Source of the DNA: Bradyrhizobium rifense
Lineage (GTDB): Bacteria; Pseudomonadota; Alphaproteobacteria; Rhizobiales; Xanthobacteraceae
Assembly (NCBI RefSeq): GCF_008123425.1
Contig: NZ_VSSS01000026.1
Span: 231,127 to 295,126 of the forward strand
Direction of reading: 5' to 3'
DNA length: 64,000 bases
Part shown: piece by piece, positions 1 to 8,329 of the stretch
How the letters are laid out: every line of letters begins with the position of its first letter
How positions within the stretch are numbered: the first letter of the stretch is position 1
The notes under the pieces: generated by a model
Told to the model about the DNA's origin: nothing
The model's database searches: none
The model's input: only the letters and a program-made list of their open reading frames with translations
Translations under genes and position numbers: made by a program

Positions 1-693
1 TTATTGGACCTGCTCGGCGGCCTGACGACGCCAAGCAGCGGGCGCATCCTGCTCGATGGCAAGGCCATCGAGGGGCCGGCGCGCGATCGTGGCATCGTGT
101 TCCAGCAATATGCGCTGTTTCCCTGGCGCACAGCCGCGCAGAACATCGAGTTCGGGCTCGATATTGCCGGCCTGAAGGCCAGGGAGCGGCGCGAGAGGGC
201 GCTGCACTATCTCGACCTGGTCGGACTGTCCGGCTTTGCCGACCGCTATCCGCACGAGCTCTCCGGCGGCATGAAGCAACGCGTCGCGATCGCGCGAAGC
301 CTTGCCTACGATCCGGAAGTGCTGCTGATGGACGAGCCCTTTGCCGCGCTCGACGCACAGACTCGCGAGACGCTGCAAGGCGAGCTGTTGCGGATCTGGC
401 GCAGCACCGGGAAGACCATCCTGTTCATCACCCACGGCATCGACGAGGCCGTCGTGCTCGGCCAGCGCGTGGCGGTGATGACCTCGCGCCCAGGCCGGAT
501 CAAGCAGATCGTCGATATTCCCGCCGAGCTGCACAGCGAGACTGAGGACGTGCGCTCGCTGCCGGAGTTCGGGCATGCCAGGCACGAGGTGTGGTCCTTG
601 CTGCGCGACGAAGTGTTGAAGGCGCAAGGCGCAGAGGTCCCCGCGTCGGAACGCGAGCGCGTGGCAAAGGCGAAGGAATTGGTCCATGTCTAA
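1..693 (+). CDS. Sulfonate/taurine-type ABC transporter ATPase, 5' end cut by window edge
   Basis: This is the ATP-hydrolysing subunit of an importer of the nitrate/sulfonate/taurine class (SsuB/TauB-like). The reading frame is open at base 1, so the N-terminus and Walker A lie outside the window. Visible in order are the Q-loop (GIVFQQYALFPW), the ABC signature LSGGMKQRVAIARSL, Walker B LLMDEPFAALD and the H-loop ITHGIDEAV. The FPW after the Q-loop is typical of SsuB/TauB/NrtD. It overlaps the downstream permease by 8 bp, so the two are co-translated. The substrate cannot be read from the ATPase; the sulfonate assignment comes from the neighbourhood. Confidence 0.9.
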   Translation, partial: LLDLLGGLTTPSSGRILLDGKAIEGPARDRGIVFQQYALFPWRTAAQNIEFGLDIAGLKARERRERALHYLDLVGLSGFADRYPHELSGGMKQRVAIARSLAYDPEVLLMDEPFAALDAQTRETLQGELLRIWRSTGKTILFITHGIDEAVVLGQRVAVMTSRPGRIKQIVDIPAELHSETEDVRSLPEFGHARHEVWSLLRDEVLKAQGAEVPASERERVAKAKELVHV

Positions 694-1552
694 TCTGGAG
701 ATCCTGACGCTGCTCGAACTCGCCGAGGGGAGCCCAAAAGACCGGGCCGCGCTGCGCGGCGGTGCGATCACCGCGGCGACAGGCGGCATCGTGCGATGGT
801 TCGGCATCATCGGGCAACGATCCCTGCTGCTGCTGGTGTTCCTGGCCGTCTGGGAGACGGCGCCGCGCCTCGGGATGATCGACGTGACGTTCCTGCCGCC
901 GTTCTCCGAGGTGATCGCCGCGGGCTGGCAGCTCGCGCAGAGCGGCGAACTCTACGACGACGTCGGTGCCAGCCTGCTTCGAGCCCTGAGCGGCTTCCTG
1001 ATCGCCATTGTCCTGTTCGTGCCGTTGGGTGTGCTGACGGGATGGTACGCCCGGCTTGGCAACCTCCTGAACCAGACCATCGAGATCGCACGCAATACGG
1101 CGCCGCTGGCGCTCTTGCCGGTCTTCATCCTGCTGCTCGGGATTGGCGAGCTCTCGAAGGTCACCATGGTGGTCTACAGCTGCGCCTGGCCGTTGCTGCT
1201 CAATACGATCGCGGCCGTCCGCCAGGTCGATCCGCTCCTGATCAAGTCGGCGCGGACGATGGGCGCGACGCCGAGTCAGCTGTTCCGCAAGGTGATCCTG
1301 CCGGCGTCGCTGCCGACGATCTTCGTTGGCATACGCCTGGCGAGCGCCTCCGCAATGCTGGTGCTGGTGGCCTCCGAGATGGTCGGCGCGAAGTCCGGGC
1401 TCGGCTATCTCATCATCAACAGCCAGTACAGCTTCCTGATCCCGCAGATGTATTTCGGCATCCTCGGCATCACCGTGATCGGCCTCGCCTTCAACGCCAT
1501 CCTCGAGGCGCTGGAGCGACGCCTGACGCGCTGGAAGGCGCCGGCTGTCTAA
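686..1552 (+). CDS. ABC transporter permease, SsuC/TauC-like
   Basis: The 288-aa inner-membrane permease pairs with the ATPase just upstream (8-bp overlap). It has about six hydrophobic helices and the cytoplasmic EAA loop ARTMGATPSQLFRKVILPAS, which docks on the ATPase. The first ~45 residues are a hydrophilic extension. The gene ends 4 bp into the convergent serine acetyltransferase, so this operon finishes here on the plus strand. A binding protein for it is not visible in the window and is probably to the left; the SsuA-like proteins at 4.4 or 9.7 kb are alternatives. Confidence 0.9.
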   Translation: MSNLEILTLLELAEGSPKDRAALRGGAITAATGGIVRWFGIIGQRSLLLLVFLAVWETAPRLGMIDVTFLPPFSEVIAAGWQLAQSGELYDDVGASLLRALSGFLIAIVLFVPLGVLTGWYARLGNLLNQTIEIARNTAPLALLPVFILLLGIGELSKVTMVVYSCAWPLLLNTIAAVRQVDPLLIKSARTMGATPSQLFRKVILPASLPTIFVGIRLASASAMLVLVASEMVGAKSGLGYLIINSQYSFLIPQMYFGILGITVIGLAFNAILEALERRLTRWKAPAV

Positions 1553-2493
1553 CCAGGCTTGTTGCGGGCGGTGGCCTGCGTCACGATGCTGTTCGGCGGC
1601 ACGTCCTGGGTCACCCAGACGTTGCCGCCGATGGTCGAGCCCCGGCCGATCGTGATCCGCCCGAGAATGGTGGCGCCGGCATAGATCACGACGTCGTCAT
1701 CCACGATCGGATGCCGGGCGTCGCCCTTGATCAGATTGCCGTCGTCGTCGGTCGGGAAATGACGGGCGCCGAGCGTCACGGCCTGGTAGATGCGGACGTT
1801 GTCTCCGATGATCGCGGTCTCGCCGATCACCACGCCGGTGCCGTGATCGATGAAGAAGCCCGAGCCGATGCGCGCCCCCGGATGAATGTCGATGCCTGTT
1901 CGGGTGTGGGCGATCTCGGCCACCAGCCGCGCAATCAGCCGTGCGCCGAGCTGGTGGAGGATGTGCGCGAGCCGGTGATGGATGATCGCGGTCATGCCGG
2001 GATAGCCGATCAAGATCTCCGGGAAGTTCCGGGCGGCGGGGTCGCCGACGAAGGCAGCGCGGAGATCGCTGATGATCAAGCCGCGCACGTCCGCAAGCTC
2101 CGAGGCGAATTTGCGCGTCAGCTCGATCGCATCGTCGCGCCGGAAGCCGGCCGTGAGCTCGTCGCCGATGAAGAGCGCGGCGCGGTGAACCTGGTCGCAC
2201 AGGCTATCGAGCGCGGTGCTGAGACGGTTGCCGACAAAATAGTCGATATTCTCCCCGTCGAGATCGAACTGGCCGTAATGGCGTGGAAACAGCGCCTCGG
2301 TCAGGCTATCCAGGATCGCCTGAAGCGCCTCGCGCGACGGCGCGCGTCGAGCCTCGCCATCCCGGCGGATGCTGTGGGTCTCTTCGCGGGAGACGCGGAG
2401 TGCGGCGACGAGCTGATCGAGCTGCCAGCGCTTCTGGGGCGGCTTATCGAGACCCTTGTCGTCGGACGGTTCGTGGGGGAGTTCGTGCTTCAT
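1549..2493 (-). CDS. epsC: Serine O-acetyltransferase (EpsC/SrpH type)
   Basis: It transfers acetyl from acetyl-CoA to L-serine to give O-acetylserine, the acceptor for sulfide in cysteine synthesis. The 314-aa protein has a long helical N-terminal domain and a C-terminal left-handed beta-helix of hexapeptide repeats. The region around HPGARIGSGFFIDHG and GVVIGETAIIG carries the catalytic His-Asp environment of the family. It is longer than classical CysE (~270 aa) and matches the EpsC/SrpH subgroup, which is often sulfur-regulated. It is the last gene of a minus-strand operon, 6 bp after the flavin reductase, so sulfur release and cysteine synthesis are transcribed together. Confidence 0.88.
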   Translation of the reverse strand: MKHELPHEPSDDKGLDKPPQKRWQLDQLVAALRVSREETHSIRRDGEARRAPSREALQAILDSLTEALFPRHYGQFDLDGENIDYFVGNRLSTALDSLCDQVHRAALFIGDELTAGFRRDDAIELTRKFASELADVRGLIISDLRAAFVGDPAARNFPEILIGYPGMTAIIHHRLAHILHQLGARLIARLVAEIAHTRTGIDIHPGARIGSGFFIDHGTGVVIGETAIIGDNVRIYQAVTLGARHFPTDDDGNLIKGDARHPIVDDDVVIYAGATILGRITIGRGSTIGGNVWVTQDVPPNSIVTQATARNKPG

Positions 2494-2499
2494 GCGGTC

Positions 2500-3072
2500 T
2501 CATCTGACATGTGCCAGCGGAATGCTGATCTCGGCGAGCAAATCGAGGTCGAAATCGTGTTTGATCTCGATGTACTGGCCGTTCCAGTATACCAGCCCCG
2601 ACAGCTCGCGCGAGAGGTCGAAGCTCACGAGGCTGCCGACGATGATTCCGTGGGAGTAGCGCTCGATGATCTCCTCGACCTGGCATTCGACGGTCGCGAG
2701 CGCGTTTCCGAGCAGCGGCACGCCCGAGGTGCCGGCCGACCAGGGGATGCCCTCGAAGCGCTGGGGCCCCTTGAGGCGGCCGTCGCTGAAGCGGTCCGCC
2801 AGCTCCTGCTGGTCGGAGCCGAGAATGTTGACGCCGAACGTACCGAAGCGCTCGATCAGCGCAAAGGACGACGCCTGCCGGTTGACGCTGACCAGCACGC
2901 GCGGCGGGCTTGCACTCAGTGACGTCAGGGACGTCACGGTCATCCCCGTGATATCGTCGTCGCGACCGGCCGTGATGACGCTGACGCAGCCGGCGAGGCG
3001 GCGCATCACGGCGCGGAACTGATGTTCGATCTCGTTGCTGTCAGTGACGAGATGGATGTCCGATCTTCCCAT
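2500..3072 (-). CDS. NAD(P)H:FMN flavin reductase (SsuE/DszD/HpaC-like role)
   Basis: The 190-aa protein belongs to the flavin-reductase-like split-barrel family (HpaC/DszD type). The segment GMTVTSLTSLSASPPRVLVSV binds FMN, and a following FGVNIL strand is typical. It should supply reduced FMN to the two-component monooxygenases of this locus. The open frame runs further upstream, but I set the start at the ATG at 3072. An AAGGAGG Shine-Dalgarno lies 7 bp before it, and the family fold begins shortly after. Neighbours are the DszC-like monooxygenase upstream and the serine acetyltransferase downstream. Confidence 0.9.
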   Translation of the reverse strand: MGRSDIHLVTDSNEIEHQFRAVMRRLAGCVSVITAGRDDDITGMTVTSLTSLSASPPRVLVSVNRQASSFALIERFGTFGVNILGSDQQELADRFSDGRLKGPQRFEGIPWSAGTSGVPLLGNALATVECQVEEIIERYSHGIIVGSLVSFDLSRELSGLVYWNGQYIEIKHDFDLDLLAEISIPLAHVR

Positions 3073-3113
3073 GTCCTGACCTCCTTGTGTCGGACGCGAG
3101 GGTGTCTTCCTGC

Positions 3114-4364
3114 CTAGAAGAAGCCCTTCGCCGGCAGCGGTGTGCCGCTGATCTCGTATTGGCCGATCGAGCGCGCCTTGTAGGTGGTTGGATTGTGCGA
3201 GGACAGGGTTCGGGCGTTGCGCCAATGACGGTCGAAATTGGTGACCTTCTTGGTGGCCGACGCGCCGCCGACGTCGAACAGCAGGCTGCCGCCGCGGATG
3301 GCGAAATCGTCCGCGATGATCTTGGCCTTGGCCGAGAGCAGGGCGGCGGTGTGCGCCGCATCCGCCGCATTGGCGGCACCGGCGTCGAACGCGTCGGTCG
3401 CGACGTCGAGTGCTTCGGCGGCCGCCAGCACCACGGCTTCGGCCGCGAAGGCGCCACTGGCGATCTGGCCGACGGTCTGCTGAAGCAGGGGATCGTCGGT
3501 CGGGATCTCGGTCGGCGCGTAGTAGAAGGTGCGCTTGCGCGAGTGGATCAGTGCGGTGGCGTCGCGCAGGGTCGCGCGCGCGATGCCGGCAACGACCGCG
3601 GTCAGGAACAGCTGGGCGAACGTGTTGGAGTACGGCACGCCATAGCCGGAGTCGGGCTCATCGAAGACCACCTCCTGTCGCTTCACTCTCACATCGTGGA
3701 AATGGGTCGTGCCGGTCGCGGTGAGCCGCTGCCCGAGGCCGTCCCAATCGTCGACCAGCTCGATGCCCTCGCGCTTGATCGGAATGATCGTGGCACCGGT
3801 CGCCCCGGACGGATCGGCGGCGCGGACAAGGACGTAGTCCGAGTACAGCGTGCCGGTGCTGTAATATTTGGTGCCGTTCAGCAAATAGTCGCCGTTGCCA
3901 TCGGGTGTAAAGGTCGTGCCCGGCGTGACATTGCCGACGCGGGGGCTTTCGAGCTCGGTCGTGGCGAGTCCGATGATCGCGCCTCCGGCGACGGCCTTCT
4001 GCCAGTCGCGGCTCTGCTCGTCCTTGGGTGTGCGCACCAGCCGCTCGACCACGCTGAAATGATTGCGCAGGATATGTGCGACATTGGCGTCGGCCTCGCC
4101 GAGACGGATAACGAAGGCGAACAGATCGCGGATCGTGCTGCCGGCGCCCCCGGCGCTGACGGGGAGCCGCAGCGCGCCGAGACGGGCGCGGCGGATGAGA
4201 TCGATGACCTCGAAGGGCAGCACGCGTTCGCGTTCGCGTGCGCTCGCACCTTCGGCGATCTGGTTGAGTAGCGTCTCCAGTTCCGGTGAGCCGATCTTGA
4301 GCGGCTCGGATGTGGTCAGGGAGGGTGCGGAGACAATTTTGTTCATGATTGGCCTGTTGGTCAC
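3114..4364 (-). CDS. Acyl-CoA-dehydrogenase-fold FMNH2 monooxygenase, DszC/SfnB-like
   Basis: The 416-aa protein has the acyl-CoA dehydrogenase fold. Family members in sulfur clusters use FMNH2 and O2 to oxidise sulfides or sulfoxides (DszC) or occur in dimethylsulfone pathways (SfnB). Visible are the middle-domain segment GLATTELESPRVG, the NGTKYYSTGTLYSDYVLV strand pair, and the C-terminal helical domain ending with RHWRNARTLSSHNP, which resembles DszC rather than true dehydrogenases. The canonical catalytic Glu of acyl-CoA dehydrogenases is not evident. It starts 4 bp after the binding-protein gene ends. The ATG at 4346 is an alternative start. The substrate is unknown. Confidence 0.85.
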   Translation of the reverse strand: MTNRPIMNKIVSAPSLTTSEPLKIGSPELETLLNQIAEGASARERERVLPFEVIDLIRRARLGALRLPVSAGGAGSTIRDLFAFVIRLGEADANVAHILRNHFSVVERLVRTPKDEQSRDWQKAVAGGAIIGLATTELESPRVGNVTPGTTFTPDGNGDYLLNGTKYYSTGTLYSDYVLVRAADPSGATGATIIPIKREGIELVDDWDGLGQRLTATGTTHFHDVRVKRQEVVFDEPDSGYGVPYSNTFAQLFLTAVVAGIARATLRDATALIHSRKRTFYYAPTEIPTDDPLLQQTVGQIASGAFAAEAVVLAAAEALDVATDAFDAGAANAADAAHTAALLSAKAKIIADDFAIRGGSLLFDVGGASATKKVTNFDRHWRNARTLSSHNPTTYKARSIGQYEISGTPLPAKGFF

Positions 4365-4368
4365 GTTC

Positions 4369-5373
4369 CTAGAGCTGCGCGAGGTGATCGGTCACCTTGA
4401 CCGGCTCGGGCAGAACCTTGCGGGCGACGAGCCAGTCGGCGGCTTTTTGCAGCTCGCCGACGAATTGCTCATCATTGGCGGCGAAGTAGCGGTACTGGCG
4501 CTTCAGCGCGATGAACTGGTCGCGGACGGCGTCGCTGTACTTGCCGATCTTCTGCGCGATGTACTCCGCCTCCCTGGCATTCTCGGAGATCCATTTGCCT
4601 TCGGTGCGAAACGCGTCGTTGACGGCGCGCACCAGCGCGGGATTGTCGGTCGCGAATTTGCGGGTGGTGAGATAGGACGTGTAGTCGATCTGGAAATCGA
4701 GATCGCGTCCTTCCAGGAAAAGGTCGTGCGCCTTGTATTCAAGCCGGGCGATGTCGACGCCGGGGCTCCACATCGACCAGGCGTCCACCTTGCCGGAAGC
4801 AAGTGCGGGCGCCGCATCCGGCGGATTGAGATAGACGAACTTCACCGCGGAGCGGTCGACCTTGTGCTTCTCAAGCGCGGCGACCAGCAGAAACTCGCCG
4901 AGGCCGGAGCGGTTGACCGCGACCGACTTGCCGACGAGATCCTCGATCTTGTCGATGCCGGAGCCGTCCTTGGCGATGATCGCCGTGGTGCGAGGCTCGT
5001 AGACGACGAACTGCGTGAACATCAGCGGGGAGCCGGCGATGATCGCGGCCAGCGCCGGCGTGGTGCTGCCGCCAAAACTGAAGTCGGCGCTGCCGCCCGT
5101 GACGGCCTGCAAGGTCGGCGCATGGTTCGGGAACGGGCCGAGCCACTCGACCTTGATGCCATCCTTGGCCAGCACCTTCTCGAACTCGCCGCGCTCCTTG
5201 GCGATCACGTTGAGGCCACCGAGACCCCAGGTGATGCGTACCGTGTCGGTGGTACGACCAGTCGCAGCCTCGGCGAAATCGCCGATGTTCATGCCGGCAA
5301 GCGCGCCGACGCCGAAGGCTGCCGTGCCAAGGAAGCTGCGCCGGGACGGTTTGGCGATCGGGGAGCGAGACAT
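4369..5373 (-). CDS. Sulfonate-type ABC substrate-binding protein (SsuA-like), Tat signal
   Basis: The 334-aa periplasmic binding protein belongs to the SsuA/TauA/NrtA family. The N-terminus SRRSFLGTAAFGVGALAGM is a twin-arginine signal, so it is probably exported folded. The mature protein begins around TDTVRITWGLGGLN and contains the usual GGSADFSFGG ligand-loop region. It forms an operon with the permease (6109-7035) and ATPase (5384-6112). The downstream DszC-like enzyme suggests that the ligand is an organosulfur compound, perhaps an aromatic or alkyl sulfonate; the sequence does not define which. Confidence 0.9.
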   Translation of the reverse strand: MSRSPIAKPSRRSFLGTAAFGVGALAGMNIGDFAEAATGRTTDTVRITWGLGGLNVIAKERGEFEKVLAKDGIKVEWLGPFPNHAPTLQAVTGGSADFSFGGSTTPALAAIIAGSPLMFTQFVVYEPRTTAIIAKDGSGIDKIEDLVGKSVAVNRSGLGEFLLVAALEKHKVDRSAVKFVYLNPPDAAPALASGKVDAWSMWSPGVDIARLEYKAHDLFLEGRDLDFQIDYTSYLTTRKFATDNPALVRAVNDAFRTEGKWISENAREAEYIAQKIGKYSDAVRDQFIALKRQYRYFAANDEQFVGELQKAADWLVARKVLPEPVKVTDHLAQL

Positions 5374-5383
5374 AGGGCCTTGC

Positions 5384-6112
5384 CTAGTTGGGGGAATGAG
5401 AATTCACGCCGAGCTCGCCGAGGAGCTCCGCGCGCGAGATGGGCGTCGAGCCGTCGCGAACGGCGCGGTGCTCGAACGCAATGGCACCGTTCCGCATCAC
5501 CAGGATGCGGTCGGCCAGCGCGATCGCCTCATCGACGTCGTGGGTGACCAGCAGGACGCCCGGCTGATGGTTGGCGACGAGCTCGCGGACGAGCTCATGC
5601 ATGCGGATGCGGGTGAGCGCGTCCAGGGCAGCAAAGGGCTCGTCGAGCAGCAGGAGCTCGGGCTGCTGGACCAGCGCGCGGGCGAGGGCGACACGCTGGG
5701 CCTGTCCGCCGGAGAGGTTGCGCGGCCAGTCATCGAGCCGGTCGCCGAGGCCGACCTCGGTCAGCGCTTCGGCGGCGCGTTCGCGCGCATCCGGTACCTG
5801 CAGGCCAAGCGAGACATTCCGCCAGAGGCTGTCCCACGGCAGCAGCCGATGCTCCTGGAACACCACGGCCGGTCGGCGCGGTGCCACGATGCGCCCGCCC
5901 TGAATGGAATCGAGACCGGCGAGCGCCCGCAGCAACGTGGTCTTGCCGCAGCCGCTCTCACCGAGCAGGGCGACGAACTCGCCGCGCTCGATCCTCAGGT
6001 TCAGTCTGTCGATGACCGCGCGGCTGCCGTAGCTGCGCACGAGGTTGTTGACGACGACCGCCGGGCCGGATTCGAACGAGGTGCGCGATCGCGGAGCGAC
6101 ATGAATATTCAT
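5384..6112 (-). CDS. Sulfonate-type ABC transporter ATPase (SsuB-like)
   Basis: This 242-aa ABC ATPase has Walker A GESGCGKTT at residues 51-58, Q-loop VVFQEHRLLPW, signature NLSGGQAQRVALARAL, Walker B LLLLDEPFAALD and H-loop THDVDEAIAL. The open frame extends to 6316, but that stretch reads through the permease gene in another frame. The ATG at 6112 gives an ATGA overlap with the permease stop and a family-like N-terminus. It energises the permease encoded just upstream and uses the Tat-exported binding protein encoded just downstream. Confidence 0.92.
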   Translation of the reverse strand: MNIHVAPRSRTSFESGPAVVVNNLVRSYGSRAVIDRLNLRIERGEFVALLGESGCGKTTLLRALAGLDSIQGGRIVAPRRPAVVFQEHRLLPWDSLWRNVSLGLQVPDARERAAEALTEVGLGDRLDDWPRNLSGGQAQRVALARALVQQPELLLLDEPFAALDALTRIRMHELVRELVANHQPGVLLVTHDVDEAIALADRILVMRNGAIAFEHRAVRDGSTPISRAELLGELGVNSHSPN

Positions 6113-7035
6113 CGTGCCGCTCCGTAGTTCGGATGCCACGCGAGCAGGCGCCGTTCGAGGAAGCGGGCAATGCTGTCGGCCGCGACGCCGATCAGCGCAT
6201 AGATCACGATCGTCAGCACGATCACGTCGGTGCGCAGGAATTCCCGCGCGTCCATGGCAAGAAAGCCGATGCCCGATTGGGCTCCGATGGTTTCGGCCAC
6301 GACCAGTGCGAGCCACGCCGTCGCCAGCGCATAGCGGACCCCGGTCAGGATCGACGGTAACGCGCCGGGAAGGATGATCCGTCGGATCAGCTCGATCGAG
6401 CTCAGGCCCTGCACGCGGCCGAGCTCGAGGAGTTTGGGATCGACCTGGCGAATACCCAGTACGGTGTTGATGTAGATCGGTAAGGTGACGCCGAGCGCCA
6501 CCAGGAAGATCTTCTGCGTCTCGCCGACGCCGAGCCAGACGATGACGAGCGGCAGGACTGCCAGAAACGGCACGGCGCGGATCATCTGCACGCTGCGGTC
6601 GATCGCAGCCTCCGCGATCCGCGAGAAGCCGACAAGGGTACCAAGTACGGCACCGACGACCGATCCGATCGCGAATCCCGCCGCTGCACGCAGCAGGCTG
6701 ACGCCAAGATCGTTCAACAGCGTCCCAGTGGTCGCGAGCTTGAACGCGGTTCGGATCACCTTGCTAGGCGCGGGAAGCACCTGGGGCGAGAGCCAACCGG
6801 CCTGCGCCAGCCATTCCCAGACGATAACCAGCGCCACGGGTGCAAGCCATGACAGGAGCAGAAGGCCGCGGCTGCCAAGCCTGATTTTGGTCGAGGCGAG
6901 AGCGCGTGCGTTGTCGCCGTTCTGCGACGACGGTTCCTCGTCCGCGCCAATTGTTGTGCGGCCGATGTCGCTCAGTTCGATATTGCTCAAGACCCGAGAC
7001 CTCGTTTCAAGCACTGCATCTGGTGCAGGAGGCAT
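6109..7035 (-). CDS. ABC transporter permease, SsuC-like
   Basis: The 308-aa membrane permease is the first gene of the minus-strand operon permease-ATPase-binding protein-DszC-like-flavin reductase-serine acetyltransferase. It has a ~45-residue polar N-terminus, about six hydrophobic segments and the EAA loop GLSSIELIRRIILPGALPS. It is divergently transcribed from the LLM monooxygenase at 7249, with a 213-bp shared intergenic region that must hold both promoters. Confidence 0.9.
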   Translation of the reverse strand: MPPAPDAVLETRSRVLSNIELSDIGRTTIGADEEPSSQNGDNARALASTKIRLGSRGLLLLSWLAPVALVIVWEWLAQAGWLSPQVLPAPSKVIRTAFKLATTGTLLNDLGVSLLRAAAGFAIGSVVGAVLGTLVGFSRIAEAAIDRSVQMIRAVPFLAVLPLVIVWLGVGETQKIFLVALGVTLPIYINTVLGIRQVDPKLLELGRVQGLSSIELIRRIILPGALPSILTGVRYALATAWLALVVAETIGAQSGIGFLAMDAREFLRTDVIVLTIVIYALIGVAADSIARFLERRLLAWHPNYGAAR

Positions 7036-7163
7036 AACGGCAAACGCTTGCCGTCAACGCAAAATGTCCCATGAAATCGGGCCGGCAGAAATAGAGCGGT
7101 ATTTCAATTGTCATTCGCTCCGGAGTGATCTGTTGTCGTCGCAGCGCCGATGCGCGACAAAGA

Positions 7164-7177
7164 ACATCTTTTGATGT
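7164..7177. promoter_or_regulatory. ACATC-TTTT-GATGT palindrome in divergent promoter
   Basis: A perfect 5-bp inverted repeat with a 4-base spacer sits between the divergent permease (start 7035) and LLM monooxygenase (start 7249) genes. The arms are nearly extended by AAGA/TCTT. It could be an operator for a sulfur-responsive LysR protein such as a CysB/SsuR homologue. That is inference from position; no regulator is identified. Confidence 0.3.
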
Positions 7178-7248
7178 CTTGTCTGCTTGATCTTGCGCCA
7201 CGCATTGGCGAGAACGCCTCAGGCTTAACGGATTTACGGGAGAGCACG

Positions 7249-8328
7249 ATGACGACCGCACCTCTTCGCTTCGGCATCTGGGCACTGGTGCATGGGCCGC
7301 GTGCTGCGCATCAGGACCCGGAAGAGCCCTATGACGCCTCGTGGGAGCGCAACCGGGATCTCATCTTGGCGGCCGAGGAGCTTGGCTACGACTCCACGCT
7401 GATCGCGCAGCACACGATCAATCCGCATCAGGAGGATCTCGATCAGCTTGAAGCGTGGAGCGCTGCGGCTGCAATCGCGGCGCTGACGAAGCGCATCGAG
7501 ATCATCGCTGCGATCAAGCCGTATCTCTATCATCCCGTTGTGCTGGCAAAGCTGGCGCTCGGCATCGAGAACATCAGCCGTGGCCGGTTCGCGATCAATC
7601 TGGTCAACGCGTGGAACCGTCCGGAGCTGGAGAAGGCAGGGATTGGCTTCCCCGAGCACGATGCGCGCTACGCCTACGGCAATGAATGGATCTCTATCGT
7701 GTCGCGCCTGATGGAGGGCGAGCGCCTCAACACCAGCGGCGAACATTTCAACGTCACGGACTATGCGCTGCGGCCGACCAGCCTCTATCGCAAGCGTCCC
7801 CTCATCTATGTCGGCGGGGAGTCCGAGCCGGCGCGGGATCTCGTCGCGGGCCATGGCGACGTCTGGTTCATCAATGGCCAGCCGCTCGGCGACGTCGCCG
7901 GCCTGATCGCCGACGTCGCTTCACGTCCGCGCGGGTCGGCGCCGCCATTGCGTTTCGGTCTGTCCGCCTTTGTCGTCGCGCGCGAGACCCGCGAGCAGGC
8001 GCAGGCCGCCCATGAGCGGCTGCTCAGTCTTGCCGCAAAGGATGCGCCGATGAAGGCCATCCAGAAGCAGAACACGGATCCGAAGGTCGTGATGATGCAG
8101 ACCATGCAGAAGACGCCGCGCGTCGGCAGTAATGGCGGCACGGCCGCGGGGCTCGTCGGCAGCTACGACGAGGTTGCGGAGCGCATCGAGGCGTTCCACG
8201 CCGCTGGCATCGAACTGTTCATGCTGCAATTCCAGCCGTTCGAGGCCGAGATGCGGCGATTTGCGCACGAGGTAATTCCCCGTGTGCGCGCCCGGCAATC
8301 GACCGGGCTGGCCCAGTCTCTTGGGTGA
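7249..8328 (+). CDS. LLM-class FMN-dependent monooxygenase, SsuD/SfnG-like
   Basis: The 359-aa protein is of the bacterial luciferase superfamily, close in layout to alkanesulfonate (SsuD) or dimethylsulfone (SfnG) monooxygenases. These use FMNH2 and O2 to cleave a C-S bond and release sulfite or sulfinate. Visible are the N-terminal barrel strand RFGIWALVHG, the segment ENISRGRFAINLVNAW, and GGESEPARDLVAGHGDVWF near the flavin-phosphate site. The ATG at 7249 with GGGAGAG upstream is preferred over the in-frame ATG at 7150. Its reductant probably comes from the flavin reductase at 2500-3072. Confidence 0.88.
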   Translation: MTTAPLRFGIWALVHGPRAAHQDPEEPYDASWERNRDLILAAEELGYDSTLIAQHTINPHQEDLDQLEAWSAAAAIAALTKRIEIIAAIKPYLYHPVVLAKLALGIENISRGRFAINLVNAWNRPELEKAGIGFPEHDARYAYGNEWISIVSRLMEGERLNTSGEHFNVTDYALRPTSLYRKRPLIYVGGESEPARDLVAGHGDVWFINGQPLGDVAGLIADVASRPRGSAPPLRFGLSAFVVARETREQAQAAHERLLSLAAKDAPMKAIQKQNTDPKVVMMQTMQKTPRVGSNGGTAAGLVGSYDEVAERIEAFHAAGIELFMLQFQPFEAEMRRFAHEVIPRVRARQSTGLAQSLG

Positions 8329-8329
8329 A

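Noticed and set aside
796..2922. 708-codon plus-strand open frame
   Set aside because: It is antisense to the serine acetyltransferase and flavin reductase and out of frame with the permease; composition is a GC-rich shadow with no domain.
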